From Boesenbergia rotunda (Eukaryota; Streptophyta; Magnoliopsida; Zingiberales; Zingiberaceae), in the NCBI GenBank assembly GCA_024364735.1, contig JAGFNQ010002317.1, forward strand, positions 202,264 to 266,263: DNA of 64,000 nucleotides, given 5' to 3'. A program made the translations under genes and the position numbers. Under the pieces are notes generated by a model, which saw nothing but the letters and a program-made list of their open reading frames with translations, was not told the origin of the DNA and did not search any database. This document shows, one piece after another, positions 46,578 to 57,801 of the stretch. Position 1 is the first letter of the stretch. Every line of letters starts with the position of its first letter.

Positions 46578-47680
46578 CGAAGTCCTGACCGAGGGTGCAC
46601 TGAAGACCTGACCAAGGGTTGGGCACAAAGACCTGGTTCAGAAGACTAGGCAGGATGTCCTGGTCGAGGGCCGGGCATAGAAGACCTAATCCGGATGATC
46701 GTCCAGAAGTCTTAGCCAAGCGAGGACAACAGACAAAAGTAGGAACATATCAAGGTACGGACGTCTCGAGATCCGAAAGCTTCGGAGGCTGAGCAAAAGG
46801 TCAACCGGAGGTGCCAATTGGCAATAGGTAACCTCTCGAGAGTGGAGTAGTTGAGGACACGTTCCCCGGAAGAGAGAACAGTAGGCGTCGGCAAGACCTA
46901 GGATTTCATTTTGAAATTCAAAGTCAGGATCAGATAGCTCAGGCTATCGAACATGCATTCATTTCATATATATTGTATGTTATTTGTATTTCAGACTAAC
47001 CCTATATTGCATCTAAAGAAATTGGAGACCAGCAGCCTCTAGGGCACCCGAGAAGTCTCGAACGCCCGAGTACATAGGTGCCCGAGAGGTCTCAGTGCCC
47101 TATGCGTAAAACTCAGCCTGGGCGAGGCTGAGTTGGCGGCTGCTAATTGGATATGTCACATCACCAACACAAGCGCCCAAGAAGGATAGGATTTGGCCTT
47201 GGTCAACGGATCACGATGTGACTGAATCATTGAGTTGGGGGAGTCCCTATAAGAACTCGGGCGCCCGAGTGCTTATATAAAAGGGGTTTCGAGCCACAAC
47301 TTTCTATATCAATTTTTCAATTCATTCGAGCTCAAGTGTGTTGTTCGAAAGCAATCCAGGAACTCCGAAACAGTACTCTAACAACAACGCGCTCTCATTT
47401 TCATTTCAGTCAATGTTGTTGGTATTAAGTTCATTTGTACTTAGAATTGCATATCTGTAACTGTTTTGTGAACTTATAGAATTGCCCAACGTAAACGGTC
47501 AAGAACCGTGGGCCTTGGAGTAGGAGCCATTACAGACTCCTAACCATGTAAAAACAAAATGTGTTAGCATTGGTTTTGACTTATATTTATTCTTTCCGCT
47601 ACGTTTACTCCGTTCTAAATCCGAGAATTTTTCGAATGGATATTCACCCCCCCCCCTCTATCGATCTCACCGATCCCACA
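46578..47680 (+). repeat. Z 5' LTR, 5' truncated
   Basis: Plus-strand LTR ending gatcccaca before a primer binding site. Its start is cut off by LTR X; comparison with 56337-56799 shows that about 150 bp are missing. It opens with a minisatellite (agtcctgaccgaggg / agacctggttcagaag) at 46578-46720. Many gcgcccgag/gtgcccgag words lie at 47040-47275. An unsupported 60-codon reverse ORF is ignored. Confidence 0.85.
47255..47283 (+). promoter_or_regulatory. Z LTR core promoter: 16-bp palindrome plus TATA box
   Basis: ACTCGGGCGCCCGAGT (47255-47270) is a perfect 16-bp palindrome. Three bases later comes TATATAAAAG (47274-47283) followed by gggtttcgag, the same TATAAAAGGGG(C)TTCGA context as in Y and a close match in the LTR at 50995-52691. 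Confidence 0.7.
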
Positions 47681-47682
47681 AG

Positions 47683-47696
47683 TGATATCAAAGCGG
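47683..47696 (+). other. Z primer binding site
   Basis: TGATATCAAAGCGG, a variant of TGGTATCAGAGC with two changes, 2 nt after the LTR. Confidence 0.75.
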
Positions 47697-47960
47697 GTTT
47701 GCTCAAATTCGATGAAACCACCAGTTGAGCCATTTTTTTAGATTTTTTTATTTTTGAATTAATCGGAAAAGGTATTCTTGCCTATTTTTGATAATTTTTT
47801 TGTTTCTTTTTTCGTTCGTAAGTTTTTTGTTTCTCGAAGTTGGTGCAACACAACTCGAGATTTCTTTTTACTTATATTTCTTCCTGCACTGCTAATCCAA
47901 GACCAAGTCTTGGCATAAGTTTTATTATTTTTTCTCTCTTGCAGAATTTCTTTATCTTAA

Positions 47961-48948
47961 AATGGCCCAACAAGAATGTTACAGCACTGCCCATCCTCCT
48001 CTCTTCTCGAGAGAAGACTTCAACTACTGGAAGTGCCGCATGGAAGTCCACCTATAAACTCAAGTGAAATGTGGATCATTATCTAAGCCGACCTCGAAAT
48101 TCCAAGGAATGCTCAAGGTGAGCTTCAAGGATACACTGAATGGGATGTAACCCTGAAGAAAAAGATAGAAGCTGATACCAAGGCGACTCAGACTCTCCAG
48201 TGTGGCCTCACCAAAGAGGAACTCAACTACGTCAGCCCCTTCAATAGCGTGAAAGAACTCTGGAATAAGTTGATTGAACTTCACGAAGGGACCTCGGACA
48301 CGAAGATAAGCAAGCGGGACCTACTTCTAAACAAACTGTATAACATAAAGATGAAAGAAGGTGAAACTGCTACACAACTACATGCACACATCTAGGTGTT
48401 GATAAATGGTCACCATAATATCGACCACAAGGTAAAGAATCGAGATCTAATACGGTATGCACTAAACTCTTTCTCAAGAAACACGTTATGGGCATCCATG
48501 GTGGATGCATATAAGGTTTATAGGGACCTTGCTAAAATTAATTTAGATGAATTATTTTCTGAGCTTGAGTTATATGAACAAACTAATACTACACAAGTCG
48601 AGAAAGGAATTGCCTTTGTTGTAGGTAAAATCAAAAAGAAAAAGTTGCAACCAAAACCTGAGTATGACTCCGACATTGACTCAGAATATGACAAAGATGA
48701 CTTTGACTACAATGAACTAGTCAAGTTATTTCGGCGCAAGTATAAGAAAAACAAAAGTCATAGGAAGAAGAAATTGGTTCGGTCACAGGATGATCCGACT
48801 GAACTAAGCAAGAGCCAGATGAATATGACGAAAATCACCTGTTATGGGTGCAACAAGAAGGACCACTTCAAATTGGAGTGCCCCAACATAAAGGAAGTGA
48901 ACAAGCAACGAAGAAAGAAGGCGTTGCAAGCTACGTGGGATGAGTCAT
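47961..48948 (+). pseudogene. Z gag (SIRE-like), first part
   Basis: It starts MAQQECYSTAHPPLFSREDF-NYWKCRMEVHL, a typical gag start with the F-x-YWKxRME motif. It continues with ELNYVSPFNSVKELWNKLIE, LLLNKLYNIKMKEGETATQL, then NRDLIRYALNSFSRNTLWAS, IAFVVGKIKKKKLQP and the zinc knuckle CYGCNKKDHFKLEC (48840-48882). Stops stand at codon HL-TQ (TAA, Gln expected) and at HI-VLIN near 48394 (TAG, Gln expected). A frameshift lies near 48068. The frame ends in ATWDES at 48948 because of the insertion at 48949; it resumes at 52697. Confidence 0.88.
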
Positions 48949-50986
48949 TGATAACCGTTTCAGTCGTGTCACGGTTTCAAATATAATTTAAGTATCGAAC
49001 TCCTCTACACTAATGTAGCATAGAGTAACTCGAGTCATCTCCCAACGAATGTAGTTGGTGCATGATAATTCTCAATATCGTATATTATTGCTTTTGGTTT
49101 TTGATATCAAACTGGGGTTTGAATTTGAACATTAAGACTACGCAAAGACATAGCAAAGCAGGTAGGGAAATCTAATTTAACCTAACTACAATTGCAGTAA
49201 GAAAAAGACAACTAGAAATTAAGCATCAACAAAACTAACATGGAACAAAACCTACAGCATTAAAGAAATCTAATTTCCTAACTTAATTGCATGTAAACGA
49301 AGACATGAAACTTAAAGCATGGGAAAAGCAATACAAAATAACAGCTAAACGAGTAAGAAACTTCACAATTTCAAATAACTATTCTAAGAGGCATTTAACC
49401 AAACACTATATAGGCATGATTAAAATTGCTTCAAGAACGTGCCAATTGATATAGGAAAACTCCATCAACTACAAATATTCAACAATCAAACACACATAAC
49501 ATTCAAATTAAACCAATTCAATTCTGATGAAGCTGCTGTCGAAAGGAAGCTGTGAAGGGCTACTGGAAATGGAACTGCTGTGAAAGAAGCTACAGAAACT
49601 CAATTGCTGTGAAGGAAATTGAAACTGCTGCTGGATCGAAATTGCTGAAATGAAATCGGAATAATGGAAAGCTGCTGGAATTGAAGTGAAGAAATTGCTA
49701 TAAAGACATGCTATGAAGAAAGAAACTGTTGAAATAAACTGCTGGAAGAAATTGAGCTACTGTCGAAAATCTATGAAGAATGGGATCGCCGGCGGTGGAG
49801 TCGACTAGGGCTCGGAACCCCTGGGCCCTAGCTCTGCGGTGGTGATGTGGATGAAAGCTTTGATCGAGTCGGGAACCCCTCAAACTCAAGAGAAAGCTGT
49901 CGGTCGGCGGCGATGAAGTGGAAAGCGGATGGAGTTGATCGGATTGAGTCGGGAACCCCTCAAACTGCGATCGATCGAAGCTTCGGCTGACCCTTGGTGG
50001 AGGTGGAGAGGTTGAGTGAGACGGGAACCCCTCGTCTCAATCGCCTCTCCGTGGAGAAGATGAAGTCGATGACCTAGGTTTGCGTCGGCGTTCCCTTTTT
50101 GTTCATCTCGGCTGCGCGTGGGTTCAATCAGCGGTTCAGTCCAGTCAGCCAGCTTCAGCTTGAGTTCAGCCTTGGTTCAGCTTTGATTCATCCAGCAAAT
50201 GGGTTCGGCTTTGGTTCAGCCAACAAATGGATTCAGCTTTGGGTAGATCCAGCCTCAGCCGCAGAGCTCACAGCTCAGCCCAGTTCAGTGGTTCGGTCAG
50301 CCAAGCCAGCTTCAGCGATTTGATTCAGCCTTGAGTTTGGCTCAGCTTGAGTTTGTCTCAATAGCTGGGTTCAGTCATATGATGATGGAAACAACAGACG
50401 TCTGAGATCAATTTAGCTTCATCCAATGGTCAGATCTCTTCAGATCTGAACCAAACTCCAGAGATCTCAATCAATGGTCCTGATTTACCTGTCCCCAGCT
50501 CGGATTAACTAGATCAGTTGTGGATGGTCCAGATCTTCCCTTTTCTTGAATGGATGGTCTAGAACAACTTGAGTTTGATCCAACGGTCTGATGACTTCTG
50601 ATTTGACTGAAATTTTCAGATCTTGATCTATAGTCATGAGTGATTCTATCTTGAACTCGGATTGACCAGAAGTTGACCGATGGCTCAGATCTAGCCGTTC
50701 TCTGGAATGGATGGCTCCTAATAATCCGATGCTTGATCCCTTTGATCTGGATCCAATGCTGACTCAAGTCTGACCCGATTTGATCTAGGTCCATGATCAA
50801 TTGAAGCCTACAAAAATGATATTCAAATTTACTACCAAAAATATCCCAAATATACGAAGATTTGAATTAAAAACCAAAATAGAGGGAATACATGAAACCT
50901 AATACAATTGCAAACTTAAGCATGTAAAATGTGGATCAAACATAAATTTTAGAGCCTAAAATAATCAATAAAAATGATGGTAATCA
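48949..50986. mobile_element. 2,038-bp insertion with TG...CA ends and a perfect GTCAT duplication
   Basis: Ends are TGATAACC and GGTAATCA (inverted with one mismatch). GTCAT stands on both sides (48944-48948 and 50987-50991). No coding sequence. The right half (about 49500-50820) contains many short repeats such as gctgctggaa, tcgggaacccct (several copies at 49800-50035) and cagcttcagc/ggttcagcttt. Best read as a solo LTR; a short non-autonomous element is the alternative, since the first 130 bases resemble retroelement leader sequence. Confidence 0.75.
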
Positions 50987-50994
50987 GTCATCCT

Positions 50995-52691
50995 TATTGA
51001 TGCAAAATGCATCAGTGATGAACAATCATCCTCTAGAGTTTCGATGTTTAACAATATACTTAAGTTAGTAACAATATATGTTAGACAAGGTAAGGATTAG
51101 TCAAAGTGATCAAGGATTAAACCAAACAGGACCTTATGTTTGGTAGGGTAAACCCAGGTTTGATCAGGTTGATAAAGGATTAGTCAAACAGGATCTGATG
51201 TTTAGCAGAGTGAACCAGAACCCAGGGTTGGTCAGTTTGACCATGGGACTAAACCTTACTCCCAAACCAGACTTGAGGTTTGGAGTTATATTTATCTGAA
51301 AGATGGAGAAAGTCTAGTCAGGATCATGATGATTAGCAAAGGAGTGATTTTGATGGAAGAAATCTTGGTGAGTGAAGCCGGGTCCTAGCAAGGGAAGCAA
51401 GGTTGGACTAAGTCCTAGTGAGTGAAGCTCAGCACTAAGTCCTGGTGAGTGAAGCTCAGCACTAAATCCTGGTGAGTGAAGCTTGGTCCTTGCAAGTGAA
51501 GCTAGGTTGGACTAAGTCCTGGTGAGTGAAGCTGGGCATGAAGTCTTAGTCCAGGGGACTGAGCACTAAGTCCTAGTTGGGGATCGGGCAACAGAGTCTT
51601 TGCCGAGCGAGGGTTGTCAGACAGAAGTAGAGATGGGTCAAAGTCGGACATCTCGAGATCTGAGTTCTCGGAGGCCGAGCAAAAGTCCAACCAGAGGTCC
51701 CGGTTGGCAAAAGCTTTAGTCGAGCGGGGATCGCGAACAGAAATAGAGATGGGTCGAGGTCAGACATCTTGAGATTTGGGTTCTCGGAGGTTAAGTGAAA
51801 GTCCAACCGAAGATTCCGACTGGCAAACACAACTTCTCCAGTGTGGAGTAGGTGAGGACGCGTTCCCCAGGAAAGGGAACATTAGGAGTCAGTTCGACCT
51901 AGGGTTTCGGGTGAAATCTAAAGTCAAAACTATTCGTTAAGGCTAAGAATATTTGTCTTGTTGTGTGTTTTGTTGTCTTGCAGGTACCTAGAGTTGGAGG
52001 CAAGATAGGAGAATGAAACACAAAGCAAAGCTGCCTGGGAAGGTCATCCAGGGCGCCTGACTTGAATCAGGCGCCCCAGGCTTGTAGGGCGCCCCAGTTG
52101 GGGCAGCTCACTCCCAGGCGCCTGGGAAAGAAGGCTTATCCACACTGCGAGTTCAGTGCGACGGATGAAGCTTTGACCGCTACGTGGCAAGCGCCCAAGA
52201 CTATAAAGGGGTTCAACCCCTCTATGCTAAACACCAATTTTCACATCAACCAAAGCAGTATGTGCGAAGCAAAAGTGCTCAAGGCGAAGCGCTATAACCA
52301 AGGAGGCTCTAGGAAGAAGTGTGCAGCACTTCGGACTTCCGAATTGGTTGAATCTTTGATTTTCTTTTCATTTGCTTTTATTTACGCATTTAGTTTACTT
52401 ATTCTTTTCTTGTAACTTGAACTGTAAGATGGGTTTCTCCACCTCCGGAAAGTCTGAAAAGGAGACCATTAGTGGACTCACGATTGAGTGCTTAGGCCTT
52501 GGACGTACTAACCCTGAGGGGTTGGGAACCAAGTAAAACTTGCGTGTCAATTGTGGTTTGTCTTTCTTGTTTTATTATTTTCCACTGCATACTAACCTGA
52601 TAGAAAGACGATTAATGGGAGTTTTCCGATGTACTTCCGAAGAATTTTTCAAGGCGATATTCACCCCCCTATCGATGGCACCGATCCTACA
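50995..52691 (+). mobile_element. Solo LTR of the Y family with a perfect ATCCT duplication
   Basis: It begins TATTGATGCAAAATGCATC (Y: TGTTGGTGCAAGATGCATC) and ends TATCGATGGCACCGATCCTACA-like, as Y ends. ATCCT is on both sides (50990-50994 and 52692-52696). It contains the agtcctggtgagtgaagct minisatellite (51360-51610), GGCGCC palindromes (52052-52135) and a TATA box TATAAAGGGG at 52202-52211. The first base pair of the LTR has changed (TG to TA). Solo LTRs arise by recombination between the two LTRs of an element. Confidence 0.9.
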
Positions 52692-52696
52692 ATCCT

Positions 52697-53270
52697 CGGA
52701 AGATGAATAAAGAAGGCACTGCAAGCAACGAAGAAGGAAGGCAATGAAGAAGGCGTTGATGACATCAGATGAACTCGACACCAAGTCCGAATCAAAAGTA
52801 GAGCCGGAGCAAAGCCATGGAACCGGAACAATCTCCAGTCAGAAAATAGCCAACTCACTGTAAGAGGTTTCCCTGAATCTGAACTATATGATCTTATCTC
52901 TTATCTATCACGTAAGTTGGCTAAATCCAATATCCGGGTTAAATCCCTCGAAAAGGAGGTGAAAGCCCTTAAGGAGTAGGCTAACTTAAGTCCCTTGACT
53001 GAGACTATTTAAGAAGAAACCTCCACTCAAGTCCAACAACTTGAGGAAGAGAATTCCTCCCTGAAAACTCAAGTTAAGGAACTTAGAGTTACCCTAGTGC
53101 AGATCACTTCCGGTTCCAAGAATCTTGGTATGATTCTTGGAAAACAAAAGTTCGTCTTATCCTATCCGGACTTGGGTATAGAACTAACTCACGGTATAGA
53201 TCGTATTATTCAATTCTGAACCGTACTAGCACTTAAATCCAAACATGGGTCCCTAAACTTAGCTTGACAA
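52697..53270 (+). pseudogene. Z gag, second part, coiled-coil region
   Basis: It continues the frame ...ATWDES-SSEDE after removal of both insertions. Readable parts are FPESELYDLISYLSRKLAKS, NIRVKSLEKEVKALKE, STQVQQLEEENSSLKTQVKE and LRVTLVQITSGSKNLG, a heptad-rich coiled coil usual in SIRE-like gag. Stops occur after KALKE (TAG) and after TETI (TAA). It ends in KFVLSYPDLGIELTHG-like sequence with no protease after it. Confidence 0.8.
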
Positions 53271-54166
53271 ATCAAGCATGACCAAATCACTATTAGATCC
53301 CCAAGGACAAAATTCATTTGCTAGATAGTCCATATCAAAGCTTTAGTCCAGGGGAGCCAATAGAAAAACTATTTTTATTATTAGACGATTCCTTTGCATG
53401 CTTGTAAAAATTGCTTGAATGTTGGTTTATTTATTTTCCTATAAAATTGTCATGCTCAGGAATATAAATGGTTAGAAAAAGACCAAACTTGATTGAAACT
53501 TGCACAACTTAGTATTAGGGTGAGGCAAGCTGATAGTACATTAGGAAAGCATGTCTAAATAGTCAGGTAGGTTAAGGAGTATCGTATTTGGTCTTTTTAG
53601 TCCAGTGGAACTAGCCGAAGCTACCTCGCCACATCCTCGACTAGTTAGACCAATGTTTCTCAAAGAGTAACTTGAAAATACAATTTCCTTAAAAGGCTTT
53701 GTCTAGAAAAGGATCGTTACTCTGATACTCAAGAAGACCTCTTTGGCTTTAATGAAGGGAAGCCAAAGAGGCAAAAAGACTCTTCATATTCAAGGGATGA
53801 GTATAAAAGAGGGGCTAGTCATTTTGTATGACAAGTGAGTTTTCCCTTCTTCCCTTCCTCTCTTCTTCCTCTTCTCTCTCTTGGTCGTAACCCTTTTTGG
53901 GTTCTTGGTGGTCTTGTGAACTACCTCAAGTTGCTAGCACAACTAAGGTAGTTCTTCCCGAAGTTGAGAGATCATGTCCGTGTGGATACGCATAGAGGCA
54001 CGGACTCTTGAACGTGCAAGAGATTGGGTGGCACTTGGACGAGCGGATAAACGTAAGGGCATACTCCAAAGGTATACACTTTAGATAGATCTATTAGATA
54101 GATGAACTTCGTACGAGTTTTCTTTCGCATGGATCCCTCAAGGGATCATGTTTCCGCTGCGTTTTT
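53271..54166 (+). other. Z interior spacer, no gene
   Basis: No supported ORF. Includes the stretch shared with Y in the opposite strand (about 53520-53760: gtccagtggaactagccgaag, cctcgactagttagacc). A C/T-rich stretch at 53840-53880 follows 'ggggctagtcattttg'. Confidence 0.6.
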
Positions 54167-54815
54167 GTGTTTATGTCGCCGGGAGATCCCATCAAGAGGG
54201 ATCCTACTGTGTCTAACTTTCGATCCCTCGACTTGCGTATCCAGAATTACTCACTTTACCGAGTTTTAGTCCACTGCATTCTTCCACTTACTTCTCGAGA
54301 AGTAGCGGTTATGAGGTCGTTCCATTCCTTCTTACTTTACACCCTTATTCACCGTCTCGACATAGACATTGGACTCCACATTTTTCATACCATTATCTAC
54401 GTGTCTAGTATCTCTACCTGTTCGAGAGTTCCGGTACCTTATTGCCACATCTTGACCTCACTCTTCTTTTCTTACGGACACAACATCTACCTTGGTGAGG
54501 TTATCTGTATAACCGAGTTCGATGAGGTAGGTATTAGGAACTTCTCGTTAGCCAGAATAAACGTCTCGGCCACTGGGGTCATCTCTTGGAGACCACAGGG
54601 AGCTCAGTAGAGTAGACACCGCCACCGCCACCGCCACCGCCATCGCCACCTCCTTTGACTACAGACAAGCGTCTTACCTAGATTGAGCGGGAGACTCACA
54701 ATTTACGGGAGGAGGTGGAGGCCCACCATGTGGAAAGGCTAGAGGTAGACCAGGTCCGGCACGTAGAGCTTATGGATCTGCTTCGATCATGGCACCCAGA
54801 CTCATCTTCTTCATA
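54167..54815 (+). pseudogene. Plant retroelement-associated ORF (putative plant transposon protein-like), with poly-Pro and coiled coil
   Basis: The first frame (54167-54610) resembles the plant transposon-associated domain found in non-autonomous LTR elements: LYRVLVHCILPLTSREVAVM, FLLYTLIHRLDIDIGLHIFH and VPYCHILTSLFFSYGHNIYL. After a stop and a shift of frame, a (CCG CCA)n run at 54619-54650 encodes poly-proline, followed by ERETHNLREEVEAHHVERLE and LMDLLRSWHPDSSSS, a short coiled coil ending at 54815. The order domain, poly-Pro, coiled coil and stop looks original, so this was one protein. Function is unknown. It stands where pol should be, making Z non-autonomous. The family name is from memory and should be tested with a profile search. 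Confidence 0.6.
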
Positions 54816-56321
54816 GATTTAACTTGTATTTGTCTGTAGTAGGATTTGGGACAGACTGACTGTTGACTTCTAACATGGTTGACTCTAGTTAACTTTGATA
54901 TTTGATTTGTCTTTATTGACTTTATTACTTAATTGTGCTCAGTAGAATAGTTTTTATTTATTTAATTTTTGCTTAATCAAAAATAATTTTCTGTAGCTAT
55001 TTTTTAAGAATTATTATCCTTAAATGTTTTTCAAACATTCATGTTTTTTTGTAATAAATCCTGATTTTTTGTTGTTGTTTTACTCTTAGATTTTAAAAAT
55101 ATACCCCTCTCAAAACTAGGGATTTCTTCGATATGGCTTAACCCCTAGTTTGCATGCTCCTATAGACTTAGAAGTCAGCATCTCACAAGCACATTAGGAA
55201 TACCTTGCTTGACAACTTAGATTAGGTTAAGATGCTTAGGCATATGCCTTAACTCAAGATGCTTTAAATCAGTGCATCAAAAGTAATTGGGGCAATAAAT
55301 ACATCTAAACATCAATCAAGTTAAGTAATCAAGCTTAGAAAATCTAACTTGATCAAAATACTTAACTTGACTAATCCAAGTGAAAGCTACTATTTTATAA
55401 CAATTAATAAGTAACAAATTGGGTTAGACAGGGGCCCAAGGATTTCTATTTTTGTATTATTTTTTAAACTATTTTTCAAAATTATTGGTTGTTTACTTTT
55501 GAATGCTTAGACTCAAATCATACTTGGACTCAAATGGGTGAATTAAATTAGTTCTAAAGTTTTTTTCATTAGTTCATTCCTATTATTTATTGTTTATCTG
55601 TCTAACTCAAAATATTTATTCAGAATTATTTACTTGCCTCTCTGAAAACATTTTTGTTGGCATTGCTTACTTATCATTTTTTTGCGTTAACTTAAAATAT
55701 TTTTCAAAAACTTCATGGGCTCTGATACATAAATATTTTTTTAATTTTTTTTCTCCTTAACCAAAATATTTTATATATATATATATGGCAATGGGGGAGA
55801 GTAGGGAAAAGTTAATTTTCAAAGAAAATTTTTTTATAAAGAAATTTTTTTACTAAGTAGTAAAAGAATTTTTTAAGGGGTTTTTTCAAACATCTACTTA
55901 GTACGTTATTTTTCAAGTTTTTCAAAATTTCCTTAGTACTTTACTTTTTCAAAACTCTATTTTTCAAAGGGAAAAAAAAGGAAAAGTTAAAATTTTCATT
56001 CAATTATACTTAGAATTTTTCAAAGTTATCAAAAAGCCTTTTAAATTGAAAAATACACATCTTTCAAAAGTTTCAGGGGGAGAGTTTCATATTAAGGGGG
56101 AGCTTCATGCATTTTTAATTTTTGCAAGTTTTTTGAAAAATTAAGATTTAACTCAAAATCTAACTTATCGAGGGGGAGCTTTGCAAGTTTTTTTGTTTCG
56201 GATGATACTTTTGAAAAATTGAGCTTATCTTGAAAAATATAATACTGTGTTTCTTTAAATGCTTTTGCTACGTGCTTAACTATCTGTTTTAATTTAACTT
56301 TTAAATTGGGTTGTCATAAAT
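54816..56321 (+). other. Z 3' interior, AT-rich, no gene
   Basis: Long runs of 'tttttcaaaa(a)tt' and 'gaaaatttt' repeats, and several short purine tracts (gggggagagt, gggggagctt) between 55790 and 56185 that look like extra polypurine tracts. No ORF. Confidence 0.7.
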
Positions 56322-56336
56322 CAAAAGGAGGGAGAT
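56322..56336 (+). other. Z polypurine tract
   Basis: CAAAAGGAGGGAGAT directly precedes the TG of the 3' LTR and primes plus-strand DNA synthesis. Confidence 0.88.
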
Positions 56337-56799
56337 TGTTGCTGCCGAAAGTACCAGATCGAATCTAGTTTTGATAATGACAAACGATTCAAAGTAAAGT
56401 ATGTTTTGTGATCTAACATGTTTGGCTAAGTGTGCAGGAAAGTCTTAGTTTACCTAGGCGCGATGTCTTAACCAACAGAGTTGAGCACGAAATCCTAGTC
56501 GAGGACTAGGCACAAAGTCCTGGCCAAGTGTTGGGCACCGAAGGCCTGACCGAGGTTTGGGCACGAAGACTTGGTTCAGAAGATTGGGCAAGAAGTCCTG
56601 GTCGGGGGTTGGGCACCGAAGACCTGATCCGGAAGATCGGGCAGAAGTCTTAGTCGAGCGAGGACAATGGATAGAAATAGGCATGGGTCAAGGTAAGGAC
56701 GTCTCGAGATCCGAAAGCTTCGAAGGTCGAGCAAAAATCCAACCGGAGGTGCCAATTAGCAACAGATAACTTCTCCAGAGTAGAGTAGGTGAGGATGCG
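56337..56799 (+). repeat. Z 3' LTR, cut by element W
   Basis: Begins TGTTGCTGCCGAAAG and is homologous to the 5' LTR from 46578 on (minisatellite cacaaagtcctggccaag; ggacgtctcgagatccgaaag; cggaggtgccaatt). It stops at gaggatgcg where the 5' LTR reads gaggacacgttcccc, because W begins at 56800. Confidence 0.88.
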
Positions 56800-57735
56800 T
56801 GTTGGGGCAATCTATGGTCCGGAATGACCATGTGTTTTGATGTTTGGGCAAAGGGTTTAAGTTAGGTTTATCTTTGTGGTTTGATATGTGTGATTGAGTT
56901 TGCAGGACTTGGTAAGTCACACATAAAGGACACATCTGAGGGACGAGAGCCGAGGGAAGAGGACTCCAAGGGCAAGACGGGAAGTGGACTTCAAAGGACA
57001 CACGTGAAGGGTGGCATGGAGGCAAGCTGAGGGCTTGCATGCGCATCCGAGGGACGATAGCCGATGGAAGAGAACTTCAAGGGGCCGAGCCAAGGGAGTG
57101 GACTTGAAGGCATACGTGAAGGAGGGTCTTTGGAGTGAGGGAGAGTGAAAATGTAAGCTGGGCAGTCGACTGGGAATGGATCAGTCGACTGCCAGCGGGG
57201 AACTCGAACTCACAGAAAAATCAGTCGACTGGTAATGGACCAGTCGACTGCCCCTGGAGCAGTCGACTGGTGTGGCTGTAAATTCGAACGTTAAGCTGTA
57301 ACGCTCGAATTTGAGTGGGACCAGTCGACTGGTAAGACCAGTCGACTAGTAGCGAGGTTCTCAGCCTTAAGCACTATTTAAAGGGGCTTGGTTTTGGCTG
57401 AGGAGCTTGACGAATTTGGCTTTGGTTAAAGGCCAAATAGTAGTCTAGGAGCTCAGAAGTGAAGTTTGGTTTGTGGCGAGGTTTCTCCACCCACAAGGAC
57501 TACACGAGCTAGCCGGAGGACATCCGGGGAGTCATCCACTGACAGATCAAGGATCATCCACCTTACGAACAGTCATGGAGTAGGAGCGTCATCTCCGAAC
57601 CATGTAAAGGATTAGTGTTAGCGTTTGATTGTTTACATTGTTTATAGTTCTGCTTGCGTACGCTAACGGTGTAGGTAGAAAAATCGAGAAATTGCTATTC
57701 CCCCCCCCCCTCTAGCAAATGACAAGGTCCTGACA
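56800..57735 (+). mobile_element. 5' LTR of copia element W, 936 bp
   Basis: TGTTGGGGCAATC ... GGTCCTGACA, followed by a primer binding site. It carries seven CAGTCGACTG-type palindromes (57163-57349) directly upstream of a TATA-like TATTTAAAGGGG (57375-57386). W's interior is cut at 58578 by element V, so its other LTR is outside the window. Confidence 0.88.
57163..57349. repeat. Cluster of seven CAGTCGACTG-type palindromes in LTR W
   Basis: Seven copies of CAGTCGACT(G/A), several as CCAGTCGACTGG, spaced 15-60 bp, ending 26 bp upstream of the TATA-like box. Between them cgaacgttaagctgtaacgctcg forms another dyad. Confidence 0.93.
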
Positions 57736-57737
57736 AG

Positions 57738-57749
57738 TGGTATCAGAGC
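57738..57749 (+). other. W primer binding site
   Basis: TGGTATCAGAGC, an exact match to the initiator methionine tRNA type, 2 nt after the LTR. Confidence 0.95.
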
Positions 57750-57801
57750 GAAGGTCGCTCATCTACAGACTAACCGCCGAGAGAGCAAAAGGCTAGAGAA
57801 A

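Noticed and set aside
56454..56684. ORF reading repeats like PSPRPGL and LGQDFVP
   Set aside because: Translation of the 30-bp LTR minisatellite; no independent support.
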